Source of the DNA: Bradyrhizobium sp. CCGUVB1N3
GTDB taxonomy: Bacteria; Pseudomonadota; Alphaproteobacteria; Rhizobiales; Xanthobacteraceae
Length of the DNA: 64,000 bases
Assembly (NCBI RefSeq): GCF_024199925.1
Contig: NZ_JANADR010000001.1
Coordinates: forward strand, 5,769,501 to 5,833,500
Direction of reading: 5' to 3'
Positions within the stretch are counted from its first letter, which is position 1. Each line of letters opens with the position of its first letter. Below the pieces are notes generated by a model that was not told the origin of the DNA, ran no database searches, and worked only from the letters and a program-made list of their open reading frames with translations. The translations under genes were made by a program, and so were the position numbers. This document shows, piece by piece, positions 35,943 through 44,380 of this stretch.

Positions 35943-36722
35943 TCAAAGCGCCTGAACGAAGCCTGACAGCATTTCTTTCAACACATCGGGCCGCTCGATT
36001 TGAGGCAGGTGGCCGCACGCGGCGATCGCTTCGAAACGGCTGCCTGGAATGGCCTCGGCGAATGCGCGGCCGTAGGCCGGCGTGACGACGCGGTCGCTTT
36101 CTCCCCACACGACGAGCGTCGGCCTCTCAACGCCGGACAAGCGTGCTGCGAGATCGGGATCCTGCATGTCTTGCGCACGCCCATAGAAGGCCAGCGCGGC
36201 GAAGTTCGATTGCATGGCCTGCCGTCGCGCCTCGCTCAGCGAGGCCGGATCGATGCGAAATCTGTCCGGCTGGTGGTAGCTGAAATCGGCAATCTGCGGC
36301 GGAGCGATCGCAAACACATCCAGAACCGTTTCGCCCGGCACCTTGATGCCGACGGCATCGACCAGCACGAGCCCGGCAAGGCCGTCGACACGCGAGGCCG
36401 CCATTTCAGCCGCGATCCAGCCACCCATCGAAAAGCCCACGGCGACTGCGCCCTTCAGGCCCGCATCCGCGATCAGATCGACATAGCCCATGGCAAGCGC
36501 CTTGATGCCATCGATGTCCGAAGGACGCTCGGTTCCGTCAAAGCCGGGATGCGTGGGCATGATGACGTTGAAGCACTGCGCCATGTCCTCGGCGAACGAT
36601 GTGATCGTCGCGATGCCGCCTCCTCCGTGCAGCAGCAGGAGAGGTCTTCCGCGGCCGAATTGCGTGACCTTCAATCCCCTCTTGGCCGCCGCGGTCGTCA
36701 GATCTGTGGGTTGCGGCACCAT
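35943..36722 (-). CDS. Alpha/beta hydrolase
   Basis: 259 residues from ATG 36722. Oxyanion region LLLLHGGGG, nucleophile elbow GFSMGG, acid in VVWGESDRVVTPAYG and catalytic histidine in ACGHLPQIERP give a complete triad. It resembles meta-cleavage-product (BphD/MhpC) hydrolases and haloperoxidase-like esterases; substrate unknown. It is divergent from a MarR gene, 63 bases apart, with strong palindromes between them, so it is probably the regulator's target. Confidence 0.85.
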   Translation of the reverse strand: MVPQPTDLTTAAAKRGLKVTQFGRGRPLLLLHGGGGIATITSFAEDMAQCFNVIMPTHPGFDGTERPSDIDGIKALAMGYVDLIADAGLKGAVAVGFSMGGWIAAEMAASRVDGLAGLVLVDAVGIKVPGETVLDVFAIAPPQIADFSYHQPDRFRIDPASLSEARRQAMQSNFAALAFYGRAQDMQDPDLAARLSGVERPTLVVWGESDRVVTPAYGRAFAEAIPGSRFEAIAACGHLPQIERPDVLKEMLSGFVQAL

Positions 36723-36750
36723 ATTGACATCTCCGGCAGATGACGTGATT

Positions 36751-36784
36751 TTATATAAGGTAATTTATATAAGGATGTTTATAT
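36751..36784. promoter_or_regulatory. Candidate MarR operator
   Basis: TTATATAA at 36751-36758 and again at 36765-36772 (14 bases apart), with a third half TTTATAT at 36778-36784. The 22-base stretch 36751-36772 is an inverted repeat of two palindromes in the 63-base gap between the hydrolase and MarR genes, the usual location for autoregulation. Confidence 0.55.
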
Positions 36785-36785
36785 C

Positions 36786-37205
36786 GTGTCAATCCGCCTG
36801 GATGAGCTTGGGCGTGCCATCAAACAGCTCCAGAGCAGACATCATCGGATGTTCGAGGCGCGCCTCGCCGAAATCGGCTCTTCCCTCGCGCAGTGGGATG
36901 CTCTTCGCGCGATCCAGCGCAACCCTGGCGCGTCGTCGCACGCCCTGGCGGAGTACACCTTCCAGACCGACCAGTCCTTCGGCGCGCTGGCAGCGCGCCT
37001 CGTTGAAAAGGGCCTCGTCATTCGTTCGGCGGGCAGGGGGCGCATCGTGAGCTACAGCCTGACTCGGTCCGGAGCCGCGACCCTGCAACGCGGCTCGGAC
37101 TTGACCGACCAGGTGCTTGCCGAAACGTTCGAGCCGCTAAACGCGGCCGAGCGTGGGCAGCTGTTTCGCCTGCTCACGCGGCTGATCGACCATGTCGAGC
37201 GATGA
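36786..37205 (+). CDS. MarR-family transcriptional regulator
   Basis: 139 residues from GTG 36786. Winged helix-turn-helix at about residues 45-95: ASSHALAEYTFQTDQSFGALAARLVEKGLV, then a wing with RGRIVSYSLT, flanked by N- and C-terminal dimerisation helices. MarR proteins bind palindromes as dimers and release DNA on binding phenolic or other small ligands. The candidate sites at 36751-36784 run up to its own start codon. Confidence 0.88.
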   Translation: MSIRLDELGRAIKQLQSRHHRMFEARLAEIGSSLAQWDALRAIQRNPGASSHALAEYTFQTDQSFGALAARLVEKGLVIRSAGRGRIVSYSLTRSGAATLQRGSDLTDQVLAETFEPLNAAERGQLFRLLTRLIDHVER

Positions 37206-37310
37206 ACCCGGCCTGGACAGGCCGTACCGGAGGCGTGCATCGTGACCATGCGGAATCGCGTCGAGCGATTCGACTGATCTGAAGAGCTTCCAAGCAAGTA
37301 ATGAGATGAA

Positions 37311-38093
37311 ATGAGCGACTGGCTGCATAACCTGCCGGTGCCGTGGATGGCGCTGGTGATTTTCGGCTTCACCTATTTTCTCGCCGCGGCCCTGTTCGCG
37401 GCGGTGATGGTGTTCGCGACGGAGGCGCGCGCGAAATCGCTGAAGACGATCTCGCCGGGCATGCTGCCGGTGCTCGGGATCATCTTCGGCCTGTTCGTCG
37501 CCTTCACGGCGGCGCAGGTGTGGGGCGACAGCGATCGCGCCAGCGCTGCCGTCAGCCGCGAGGCCAGCGCCTTGAGGAGCGCCGAGTTGCTCGCCGCCGG
37601 CCTGCCGGCGGAGCAGGAGGCACGCCTGCGCGCTCTGGTGCGCGACTATGTCGGGCAGGCCGTCACAATGGAGTGGCCGATGATGGCGCAGCGGGAGGTC
37701 TCCCTGAAGGCGACGCCGTCGGCGCTCGCGGACGCCTTGCAGCTCGTCGTCGCGATGACGCCGCAGGGTTCGGGGCAAGCAACCGTGCAGCGCGAGCTGA
37801 TCAGCACGCTCGAACAGGCCCTGGATGCGCGCCGGCAGCGGATCATCATCAGCCTTGCCGCCGTGAACGCCGTCAAATGGTGGTGCCTGTATTTGCAGGC
37901 GACGTGTGCGCTTCTGGTGATCGGCCTCGTCCATTGCGACAACCGCCTCGCGGCGGCAATCGCCATGGGGCTGTTCGCGACCGGCGTTTCGGCTTCCGTC
38001 CTGCTGATCGCCGCGCATGACCGGCCATTCGCCGGCCAGATCTCGATCGGCCCCGAACCGCTGCTCCAGATCATGCCGGAGAAGCAGCCCTGA
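37311..38093 (+). CDS. Membrane protein, DUF4239 (bestrophin-like) type
   Basis: 260 residues from ATG 37311. Four hydrophobic segments, two near the N-terminus (ALVIFGFTYFLAAALFAAVMVF and LPVLGIIFGLFVAFTAAQVW) and two near the C-terminus (WWCLYLQATCALLVIGLV and MGLFATGVSASVLLIAA), around a central soluble helical region of about 110 residues. The motif GLFVAFTAAQVWGDSDRASAA with a following REASALRS is the DUF4239 pattern. Function unknown. It ends just before a palindromic element, convergent with the IMPase-family gene. Confidence 0.72.
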   Translation: MSDWLHNLPVPWMALVIFGFTYFLAAALFAAVMVFATEARAKSLKTISPGMLPVLGIIFGLFVAFTAAQVWGDSDRASAAVSREASALRSAELLAAGLPAEQEARLRALVRDYVGQAVTMEWPMMAQREVSLKATPSALADALQLVVAMTPQGSGQATVQRELISTLEQALDARRQRIIISLAAVNAVKWWCLYLQATCALLVIGLVHCDNRLAAAIAMGLFATGVSASVLLIAAHDRPFAGQISIGPEPLLQIMPEKQP

Positions 38094-38105
38094 GCGCCGC
38101 GTGCT

Positions 38106-38230
38106 AGAGCATGATCCGGAAAAGTGTGAAGCGGTTTTCCCTCGCGACAAACGCGGAACGCGTTTGCGCGGAGATCATGCTCAAACAATAATCTAAAGCG
38201 CGATGATGATCCCAATCTCATCGCGCTTTA
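38106..38230. repeat. Dispersed palindromic element, type 3 (agagcatgatccggaaaa / taaagcgcgatga)
   Basis: Two nested inverted repeats: GAGCATGATC (38107-38116) / GATCATGCTC (38173-38182) and TAAAGCGCGATGA (38194-38206) / TCATCGCGCTTTA (38218-38230), the latter a perfect 13-bp stem. This mosaic is common in Rhizobiales genomes. It lies between convergent genes, and its last three bases are the stop codon of the IMPase-family gene. Confidence 0.85.
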
Positions 38231-39010
38231 GGAAATTCCGGCGATCTCGCGTAGCCGGGGAGCAAGTGCGGGAGTGGCGCAGACGATCGGGTTTCCGTTG
38301 CTGATGCCGTCGCCAGCGAAGAAATCATTGATCGATGCGCCCGCCTCACCGGCGATGACGATGCCGGCCGCGACGTCCCATGCATTGATGTGCAGCTCGA
38401 GATAGGCGTCGGTGCGCCCATTCGCGACATGGCAGAGCCCGAGCGCGCCCGAGCCGGAGCGCTTCACCGCACAGCCGGCGGCGTTGCCGCGCTGGAGGAC
38501 GGCGAGATAGCGCTCGAAGGGAATGCGGGTCGACCAGCCGAGCTCGACATAGGCGCGCTTGAGGTCCTCGGTGGCCGAGACGGCGATCGGCCGCCCGTTC
38601 AGTGTTGCGCCTTGTCCGCGCTGGGCGACATAGAGCTCGTCCAGCGCCGGTGCGGCCACGATTCCGATGGTGGGGACGCGATTCAGCAGGAATCCGATCG
38701 AGATGCACCAGTTGCGGTCGCCGTGGGCGAAGTTCATGGTGCCATCGATCGGATCGATGATCCAGACCGCATCGCTTGCTGCGCCGCCACCCTCCTCGCC
38801 GATCACCGTGTCAGTTGGGAAGAGCACGGCCAGCCGCTGTCGCAGGAAATCCTCGACGGCTCCGTCGGCAACCGTGAGCCAGTCCTGAGCGCCCTTCATG
38901 GTGACGCCGAGGCTTTCCTGCCTGCCAAAATAGTCCAGCGCCAGGCGCCCGGCCTCGGCGACGAGGCCCTGGACGGCATAACGCCGCATTGCGAGCTCGG
39001 CCGGCATCAT
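38228..39010 (-). CDS. Inositol-monophosphatase-family phosphatase
   Basis: 260 residues from ATG 39010 (GAGG upstream; an in-frame ORF start at 39049 is less likely). Metal-binding motifs are intact: GEEGG (E pair), WIIDPIDGTMNFAHG and the late WDVAAGIVIAGEAGA. The family hydrolyses phosphate monoesters such as inositol-1-phosphate, histidinol phosphate or fructose bisphosphate with Mg2+. It is divergent from an ABC import operon, so it may dephosphorylate the imported compound. Its TAA stop is the end of a dispersed repeat. Confidence 0.88.
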   Translation of the reverse strand: MMPAELAMRRYAVQGLVAEAGRLALDYFGRQESLGVTMKGAQDWLTVADGAVEDFLRQRLAVLFPTDTVIGEEGGGAASDAVWIIDPIDGTMNFAHGDRNWCISIGFLLNRVPTIGIVAAPALDELYVAQRGQGATLNGRPIAVSATEDLKRAYVELGWSTRIPFERYLAVLQRGNAAGCAVKRSGSGALGLCHVANGRTDAYLELHINAWDVAAGIVIAGEAGASINDFFAGDGISNGNPIVCATPALAPRLREIAGIS

Positions 39011-39138
39011 CGTCCAGCAACCTCGATGGCCACCGGCGTGCCAAAGCACTCCGCAAGATCAGGGATCAACCACGGGAGCAGGGCTTCGTCGTCACTGTTT
39101 GGCATGAGCCAGGTCGATTGCTGGTCGGCAGGCATGAT

Positions 39139-39198
39139 TTCACAAATCCTGGTTTCAGAAATCCTGACTTCACAAATCTCGGGTTCACAAATCTGTTG
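39139..39198. repeat. 15-bp tandem repeat (4 copies) in the promoter region of an ABC operon
   Basis: TTCA(C/G)AAATC recurs at 39139, 39154, 39169 and 39184, exactly 15 bases apart, each followed by five less conserved bases. It lies in the 289-base gap between the divergent IMPase-family gene and the ABC operon, about 100 bases before the latter's start. No gene is seen in the gap. Confidence 0.8.
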
Positions 39199-39299
39199 CA
39201 TCAGCACGCTACGGATCGCTACGTTTATTCCAAGCCGGTCGCGGAATGGAAGGACAATTCCATTCTGGCAGAATGACATCGGCGTGGAGGGAACGAATC

Positions 39300-40412
39300 G
39301 TGCAGGCTGAAACGCATGGCGTGTCGAGCGCCGGCGCGGCTATCCAGGTGCGCGACCTGCATGTCGCCTATGGCGGCACGCCGGTCCTACACGGCATCAG
39401 CCTCGACTTTGCCCCCGGCAGCTTCACCGCTCTCCTGGGCTCTTCCGGCTGCGGCAAGACCACCCTTCTGCGCTCATTGTGCGGCTTCGTGCCGGTGCAG
39501 TCCGGCTCGATCATGGTCGGTGACCGTGACGTCGCCCTGCTGCCACCGGAGAAGCGTGGCATGGCGATGGTGTTCCAGTCCTACGCGCTGTGGCCGCATA
39601 TGACCGTGCTGCAGAACATCGGCTACGGGCTGAAGCTGCGGGGCACCGCCAAAGCCGAGATCGCCGCCAAGGCGGCTTCGCTGCTCACGATGCTGGGCCT
39701 CAGCGGCTACGAGCAGCGCAAGGTCACGGCGCTGTCGGGCGGGCAGCGGCAGCGCGTCGCGCTCGGCCGGGCGTTGGCGATCGACCCCCGCATCCTGCTG
39801 CTGGACGAGCCGCTGTCCAATCTCGACGCCAAGATCCGGATGGCGATGCGCCACGAGATCCGCGCGATCCAGCAGCGGCTCGGCGTCACGGCCATCCACG
39901 TCACGCATGATCGCGAGGAAGCCATGACCATGGCGGACCGGCTCGTCATCATGCAGGCGGGCCGGATCACCCAGGTCGGCACACCCGAAGAGGTCTACGA
40001 TCGGCCGGCGAGCGCCTTTATCGCCAATTTCATGGGTGCCGAGAACGTCCTGCCCGTGCATGTCGCTCGCAACGAGGACGGGACGGCCGTCAGTGCCGGC
40101 CCCGCGGTCGCCCGGCTCGCGCACGACGATGCCACGGCGCTGCCCACGGGCGAGGCCGTGGCCTATTTCCGCGACGACGTCGCAAGCCTCGCGGCGCCCG
40201 ACGCGATGCCGCAGGGCGATCTCCTCGTGCCCGGGCGCATCGCCGCGCGCAGCTATCCCGGCGGCCTCTATCGCTATCGCGTCGAGGCGGTCGGGCGGCA
40301 GATCACGGTCGACGACGCAACACGCCATGAACCGGGCGCCGCCGTCGGCCTCCGCATCCCGTTACGACGCCTTCACATCTTCCCCGCGGCCGAAGCCGCC
40401 ACCGCCGCCTGA
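39300..40412 (+). CDS. ABC transporter ATPase, PotA/FbpC-like
   Basis: 370 residues from GTG 39300, chosen because GGAGGGAA lies just upstream; ATG 39246 and 39273 in frame lack a ribosome binding site. Walker A G47-SSGCGKT54, MVFQSYALWPHMTV, signature ALSGGQRQRVALGRAL, Walker B ILLLDEPLSNLD and HVTHDREEAM are intact. The C-terminal TOBE-like domain (about 245-360) is present. Followed 15 bases later by the binding protein and then two permeases, giving the order ATPase - binding protein - permease - permease. Confidence 0.9.
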   Translation: MQAETHGVSSAGAAIQVRDLHVAYGGTPVLHGISLDFAPGSFTALLGSSGCGKTTLLRSLCGFVPVQSGSIMVGDRDVALLPPEKRGMAMVFQSYALWPHMTVLQNIGYGLKLRGTAKAEIAAKAASLLTMLGLSGYEQRKVTALSGGQRQRVALGRALAIDPRILLLDEPLSNLDAKIRMAMRHEIRAIQQRLGVTAIHVTHDREEAMTMADRLVIMQAGRITQVGTPEEVYDRPASAFIANFMGAENVLPVHVARNEDGTAVSAGPAVARLAHDDATALPTGEAVAYFRDDVASLAAPDAMPQGDLLVPGRIAARSYPGGLYRYRVEAVGRQITVDDATRHEPGAAVGLRIPLRRLHIFPAAEAATAA

Positions 40413-40427
40413 CCAGGAGCCAGACCC

Positions 40428-41558
40428 ATGCGCATTCTCACGATAACCTGCTCGGTGGCGGCGCTGCTGTCAGCGTCGCCCCTCGCCGCACAGACCCTCA
40501 ATGTCGCCTCGGCCGGCGACCAGAATATGGTCGACTACGTCAAGGACTATCTCGGCCCGATGTTCGAGAAGAGCCATCCCGGCGTGAAGGTTGTCTCGGT
40601 CGGCACCGGTCCCGGCGATGCCGGCTCCCAGAAGATCTTTGAGAAGCTCGACGCCCAGAAAGGCGCAGCGACCACCGATTTCGACGTGGTGGTGATCCAC
40701 CAGAAGGCCGCCGGGACGATGGTGAAGCAAGGGCTGCTCGCGAAATACACGGACAAGGTCGACACCGCGAAACTGGTTTCCAGCGAGACCGCCAAGAACT
40801 CGCTCGGCGCCGACGTCTCGGGCTACGTCATCCCGATGTTCCAGTCGCAGACGGCGCTCGCCTACAATGCCGACATGCTCAAGAACCCGCCCGACAACTT
40901 CGCCGAGCTGAAGGAGTGGGTGAAAAAGAATCCGAAGCAGTTCGGCTACAATGGCATCAAGGGCGGCATGTCCGGCGTGGCTTTCGTCGCCGGCTGGATC
41001 TATGCCTTCGGCGGCGACGCCGGCAAACTGATTCAGGGGCCGTATGATCCGGCCGAGAAGGCCAAGTGGGACGCAGCCTTCAGCGAGCTGAAGGACTTCA
41101 ACAAGAACATCGTCATCACGCCCGGCAATGCCGGCACGCTCGACATGCTCAACCGCGGCGAGATCGCGATGGGCCCGGTCTGGGTCGACATGTTCTATTC
41201 CTGGCAGGCTGACGGCAAGCTGCCGCCCAACATGAAGCTCAAGCTCGCATCGCCCGGCATGCCCGGCCAGCCGATGTACTACGCCGTGCCGGAGAAGGCG
41301 GCGCAGCCGAAGCTCGCAGAGGAGTTCATCGCGCTCGCCACCAGCCCGCAGGTCCAGGCGGACGGCATCGTCAAGAAGTTCAACTGGTATCCGGGCATCG
41401 ACGCCAAGAACCTCGAAGGCAAGCTCGACAAGACGGCGTGGGACAAGCTCTTCACCGACATCACCCCGGCAGACCTGTCCAAGAACGCGAAGCCCTTCCC
41501 GATCGCGCCCTATTTCAACGACATCCTCGAGGGCTACGAGAAGAAGGTCGCGAACTGA
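40428..41558 (+). CDS. ABC transporter substrate-binding protein (family 1 extracellular solute-binding)
   Basis: 376 residues from ATG 40428 (AGGAG upstream) with signal peptide ILTITCSVAALLSASPLAAQ. The fold follows PotD/AfuA-type proteins: LNVASAGDQNMVDYVKDYLG, SGYVIPMFQSQTALAYNADM, MLNRGEIAMGPVWVDMFYSWQ. AfuA proteins bind hexose and heptose phosphates, which would fit the phosphatase encoded across the divergent promoter, but the residues that would decide this cannot be judged by eye. Confidence 0.85.
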   Translation: MRILTITCSVAALLSASPLAAQTLNVASAGDQNMVDYVKDYLGPMFEKSHPGVKVVSVGTGPGDAGSQKIFEKLDAQKGAATTDFDVVVIHQKAAGTMVKQGLLAKYTDKVDTAKLVSSETAKNSLGADVSGYVIPMFQSQTALAYNADMLKNPPDNFAELKEWVKKNPKQFGYNGIKGGMSGVAFVAGWIYAFGGDAGKLIQGPYDPAEKAKWDAAFSELKDFNKNIVITPGNAGTLDMLNRGEIAMGPVWVDMFYSWQADGKLPPNMKLKLASPGMPGQPMYYAVPEKAAQPKLAEEFIALATSPQVQADGIVKKFNWYPGIDAKNLEGKLDKTAWDKLFTDITPADLSKNAKPFPIAPYFNDILEGYEKKVAN

Positions 41559-41575
41559 GGGGCGCGCTTGGCGAG

Positions 41576-42439
41576 ATGGCGTTCGGAACGCCGCGGCATA
41601 TCATGAGCCTGTCCCCACGCCAGCTCGCCTTGCTGCTGATCGCGCCGGGTCTCGCGCTCGTCGCGGGGCTGTTCCTCTACCCGCTCTGCTTCTCTCTCGT
41701 CTCGGCCTTTACCGGTCCTGAGGGCGGGTTCTCCCTGCAGGCCTTCGGCAAGGCCTTCGAGCTCTATTCCGGCGACGTCGTCTTCACGATCGTCATCGTG
41801 GTGACCTCCTGCGCGTTGACGGCGGTGGCGGCGGTCGCCATCGCCGGCACCCTGACGCTCGGCGAGAACCCGTGGGTCGTCGGAGCGCTCCGCGCCCTTT
41901 ACCGCTGGCCCCTGTTCATTCCCTTCATCGTGGCCGCGCAGTGCATGCGCACCTTCCTCGCCAAGAACGGGCTGATGAACAACACCTTCGTCTCGCTCGG
42001 CCTGCTGGAGCCGTTGCAGGCGGCGAGCTATCTCGACTGGCGCGGAATCATCATCACCTTCGTGTGGAAGCAGACCCCGTTCGTCGCCCTGCTGCTGGCC
42101 GGCGCGCTGGCCTCGCTCGACCGCGCGACTCTCGAGGCCGGGCGCAATCTCGGCGCCTCGCGGCTCAGGGTTCTGATCGAGCTGGCGCTGCCGCAGGTGA
42201 TGCCGACGCTGCTCGTCGCGCTCGTCCTGTCCTTCGTGACGATGCTCTCGGTGCTCTCCGTGCCGATGATGGTGGCCGGTTCGCAACCGACCATGTTGAC
42301 CGTCGACATGGCCTTCCGCATCAACGCCTATGGCGACTATGCCACGGCGAATGCGCTCGGCGTCATCACCTACCTGATCAGCGCCGGTGCTGCGATCCTC
42401 TATCTCCGACACGGCATGGCGAAGGAGGGCGCGCCATGA
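41576..42439 (+). CDS. ABC transporter permease
   Basis: 287 residues from ATG 41576; ATG 41603 is an alternative start closer to the first helix. Six TM helices (first LLLIAPGLALVAGLFLYPL) and the ATPase-contact loop EAGRNLGASRLRVLIELALPQVMP. PotB-like. It overlaps the next permease by four bases. Confidence 0.88.
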   Translation: MAFGTPRHIMSLSPRQLALLLIAPGLALVAGLFLYPLCFSLVSAFTGPEGGFSLQAFGKAFELYSGDVVFTIVIVVTSCALTAVAAVAIAGTLTLGENPWVVGALRALYRWPLFIPFIVAAQCMRTFLAKNGLMNNTFVSLGLLEPLQAASYLDWRGIIITFVWKQTPFVALLLAGALASLDRATLEAGRNLGASRLRVLIELALPQVMPTLLVALVLSFVTMLSVLSVPMMVAGSQPTMLTVDMAFRINAYGDYATANALGVITYLISAGAAILYLRHGMAKEGAP

Positions 42440-43251
42440 ACCGCGTCGCATCCGTGCTGCGCGCTGCGCTGGCAGGCGTTCTTCTTGCGGCCTTCGCCTT
42501 TGCGCTGATTGGTCCGCTCGCCAATCTGGCACTGTGGTCGGTGGCCGAGCGTTGGTACACACCCTACAAGCTGCCGGTCACCTACGGCACCCGCTACTGG
42601 GAGCAGGTCTTCCGCCCGACCGGCGACGCCATGGCCTCGCTCGGGACCTCGGTCTCGATTGCGGTGTTGACAGTTGTCGTCGCACTCGCGCTCTCCGTGC
42701 CGGCCGGCTACGCGCTGGCGCGCCTGAAGCTGCCGATGCGCTGGCTGTTCATGATCGTGTTCCTGCTGCCCCAGGCCTTTCCCTCGGTGGCGATATACAT
42801 CAACGTGGCGCGGATCTTCTATGGTCTCGGCATCAACGGCACAGTGCTCGGCGTCGTGCTGGTGCACGCCGCCCACGGCCTGGTCTATTCCGTGTGGATC
42901 GCGGCCGCAGCTTTCGCGGCAGTCGACAGGGATCTCGAACTCGCGGCCCGGAACATCGGCGCCTCGCCGCTGCGCACCTTCTTCACGGTGACGCTCCCCC
43001 TGGCTGCGCCGGGTGTCATCGCCAGCGGCATCTTCGTCTTCCTGGAATCACTGGACGAGTTCACCGGCACGTTCTTCGTCGGCGTTCCGCAAGTCACGAC
43101 GCTGCCGCTTTTGCTCTACAATGCGGCGATGGGCGGAAACTACCAGGTCGCCTCGATCACGGCACTGATCCTCCTGGTGCCATCCGTGCTGTTCATGCTG
43201 TTCATCGAGCGCTTTTTGCGCGCGGACGTTCTGGCAAAGGTGGGGGCATAG
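42436..43251 (+). CDS. ABC transporter permease
   Basis: 271 residues from ATG 42436, overlapping the previous gene at ATGA. Six TM helices, contact loop ELAARNIGASPLRTFFTVTLPLAAPG and a PotC-like end. Last gene of the operon. The 160 bases after it hold inverted pieces (CTCGCGAGG, CCTCGCGGCGAGG) but no clear terminator. Confidence 0.88.
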   Translation: MNRVASVLRAALAGVLLAAFAFALIGPLANLALWSVAERWYTPYKLPVTYGTRYWEQVFRPTGDAMASLGTSVSIAVLTVVVALALSVPAGYALARLKLPMRWLFMIVFLLPQAFPSVAIYINVARIFYGLGINGTVLGVVLVHAAHGLVYSVWIAAAAFAAVDRDLELAARNIGASPLRTFFTVTLPLAAPGVIASGIFVFLESLDEFTGTFFVGVPQVTTLPLLLYNAAMGGNYQVASITALILLVPSVLFMLFIERFLRADVLAKVGA

Positions 43252-43411
43252 CCCTCGCGAGGCGGTATCATCGCGTGCGCCTCGCGGGAGATCGGCTTCG
43301 CTCGCTGCCAGAACACCTCGCGGCGAGGCGAACCTTGAGCGTTGCCTGGCGACTCAAATTTCCAAGCCGGCGTCACCAGACGCCGGCTTCAGATCGAGCG
43401 ACGCCGTCGCT

Positions 43412-43717
43412 CTAGTAGCAATAACGCGGATCGACCCGCACATAGGCGCCGTCGGGGCGCTGCATGTAGCAGCCGCGCTGATAGGCGTAGTAGCCGGAAC
43501 GGCGGCGCTCGCCTTCGGAGGCGATAGCCGCGCCCGTGCCGGCGCCGACGATCGCGCCGACCGCGGCACCGCGGCTGCCGCCGATCGCGCCACCGAGAAT
43601 GGCGCCGCCGACGCCGCCGACGATCGCGCCGCCAATGGCGTCCTGCGCCGCAGCCTCATGTACCGGGGCCAGCGTCGCAACCGCCAGGCAGGCCGCCATT
43701 CCAAATCCTCGAAGCAT
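43412..43717 (-). CDS. Small exported glycine-zipper protein
   Basis: 101 residues from ATG 43717 with ribosome binding site GGAGGAT. Signal peptide MLRGFGMAACLAVATLAPVHEAAA, then a glycine-zipper stretch (GGAIVGGVGGAILGGAIGG, AVGAIVGAGTGAAIA) of two helices able to pack in a membrane, and a tyrosine/cysteine-rich tail (GYYAYQRGCYMQRPDG, DPRYCY). Such proteins are found in the outer envelope of Bradyrhizobium; the role is unknown. Confidence 0.8.
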   Translation of the reverse strand: MLRGFGMAACLAVATLAPVHEAAAQDAIGGAIVGGVGGAILGGAIGGSRGAAVGAIVGAGTGAAIASEGERRRSGYYAYQRGCYMQRPDGAYVRVDPRYCY

Positions 43718-43928
43718 CTCGATCCTCCAGTGTGACGCCGGCATTCATATCGTCGGCGGCGGATTCGGGCCAGAACAATCACGCCCTTTCAGGCGCGAGG
43801 CGCTATGCGATGTCGCCGTGGCCTTGGATTTCGTACCGGCAGGGGAACGCGCGTGCTACAGAGCACAGGTTGCACGGGCCGAACGGGCGGCCGAGAATTT
43901 CCAAATGCCATTTCTGAGGGATAACGAC

Positions 43929-44354
43929 ATGATCCGTCGATTTCTGGTGCTGATCGGCCTGGTGCTGCTGACGATCTCCTCCGCAAAGGCCGGACCGAAC
44001 GAGGATGCGGTGGCGGCGCGGGCGAGTTGGGAGCAGGCCTACAATGCCGGAGATGCCGACAAGTTTGCCGCGCTCTATACCAAGGACGCGATGCTGTTCG
44101 GCTCGACCGCGCAGCTGTTCACCGGCACCGACGGCGTTCGCGCCTATTTCAGCAAGCTACCCGCGGGCATCAAGGTCAAGATGGGCGATCAGCAGGCGAT
44201 CGCGACCGGCCCCGACGTCGTGCTCAGCTCGGGCTTCGCCGACTTCACGCTCGCCAACGGCACCGTGCTGCCCTTCCGCCTGACGCTCGCTTTCGTCAAG
44301 GTCGACGGCAAATGGCTGGTGGCCCAGCACCACGGTTCGCCCGTGCCGAAGTGA
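43929..44354 (+). CDS. Exported SnoaL/DUF4440-like protein
   Basis: 141 residues from ATG 43929. Signal peptide MIRRFLVLIGLVLLTISSAKA. The mature part is one NTF2-like cone fold of the SgcJ/EcaC/DUF4440 type: AARASWEQAYNAGDADKFAALYTKDAMLFGS, then GVRAYFSKL and the final strands LTLAFVKVDGKWLVAQHHGS. No catalytic residues can be assigned; periplasmic members of this family may bind small ligands. It is convergent with the next gene. Confidence 0.82.
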   Translation: MIRRFLVLIGLVLLTISSAKAGPNEDAVAARASWEQAYNAGDADKFAALYTKDAMLFGSTAQLFTGTDGVRAYFSKLPAGIKVKMGDQQAIATGPDVVLSSGFADFTLANGTVLPFRLTLAFVKVDGKWLVAQHHGSPVPK

Positions 44355-44380
44355 TGCAGCCCAGCGCGGTCGCACGCCCG

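Noticed and set aside
38989..39276. Open frame encoding a pentapeptide-like repeat (FTNPG type) over the 15-bp array
   Set aside because: It lacks a ribosome binding site and overlaps the phosphatase start on the other strand; the repeat is better treated as DNA sequence.
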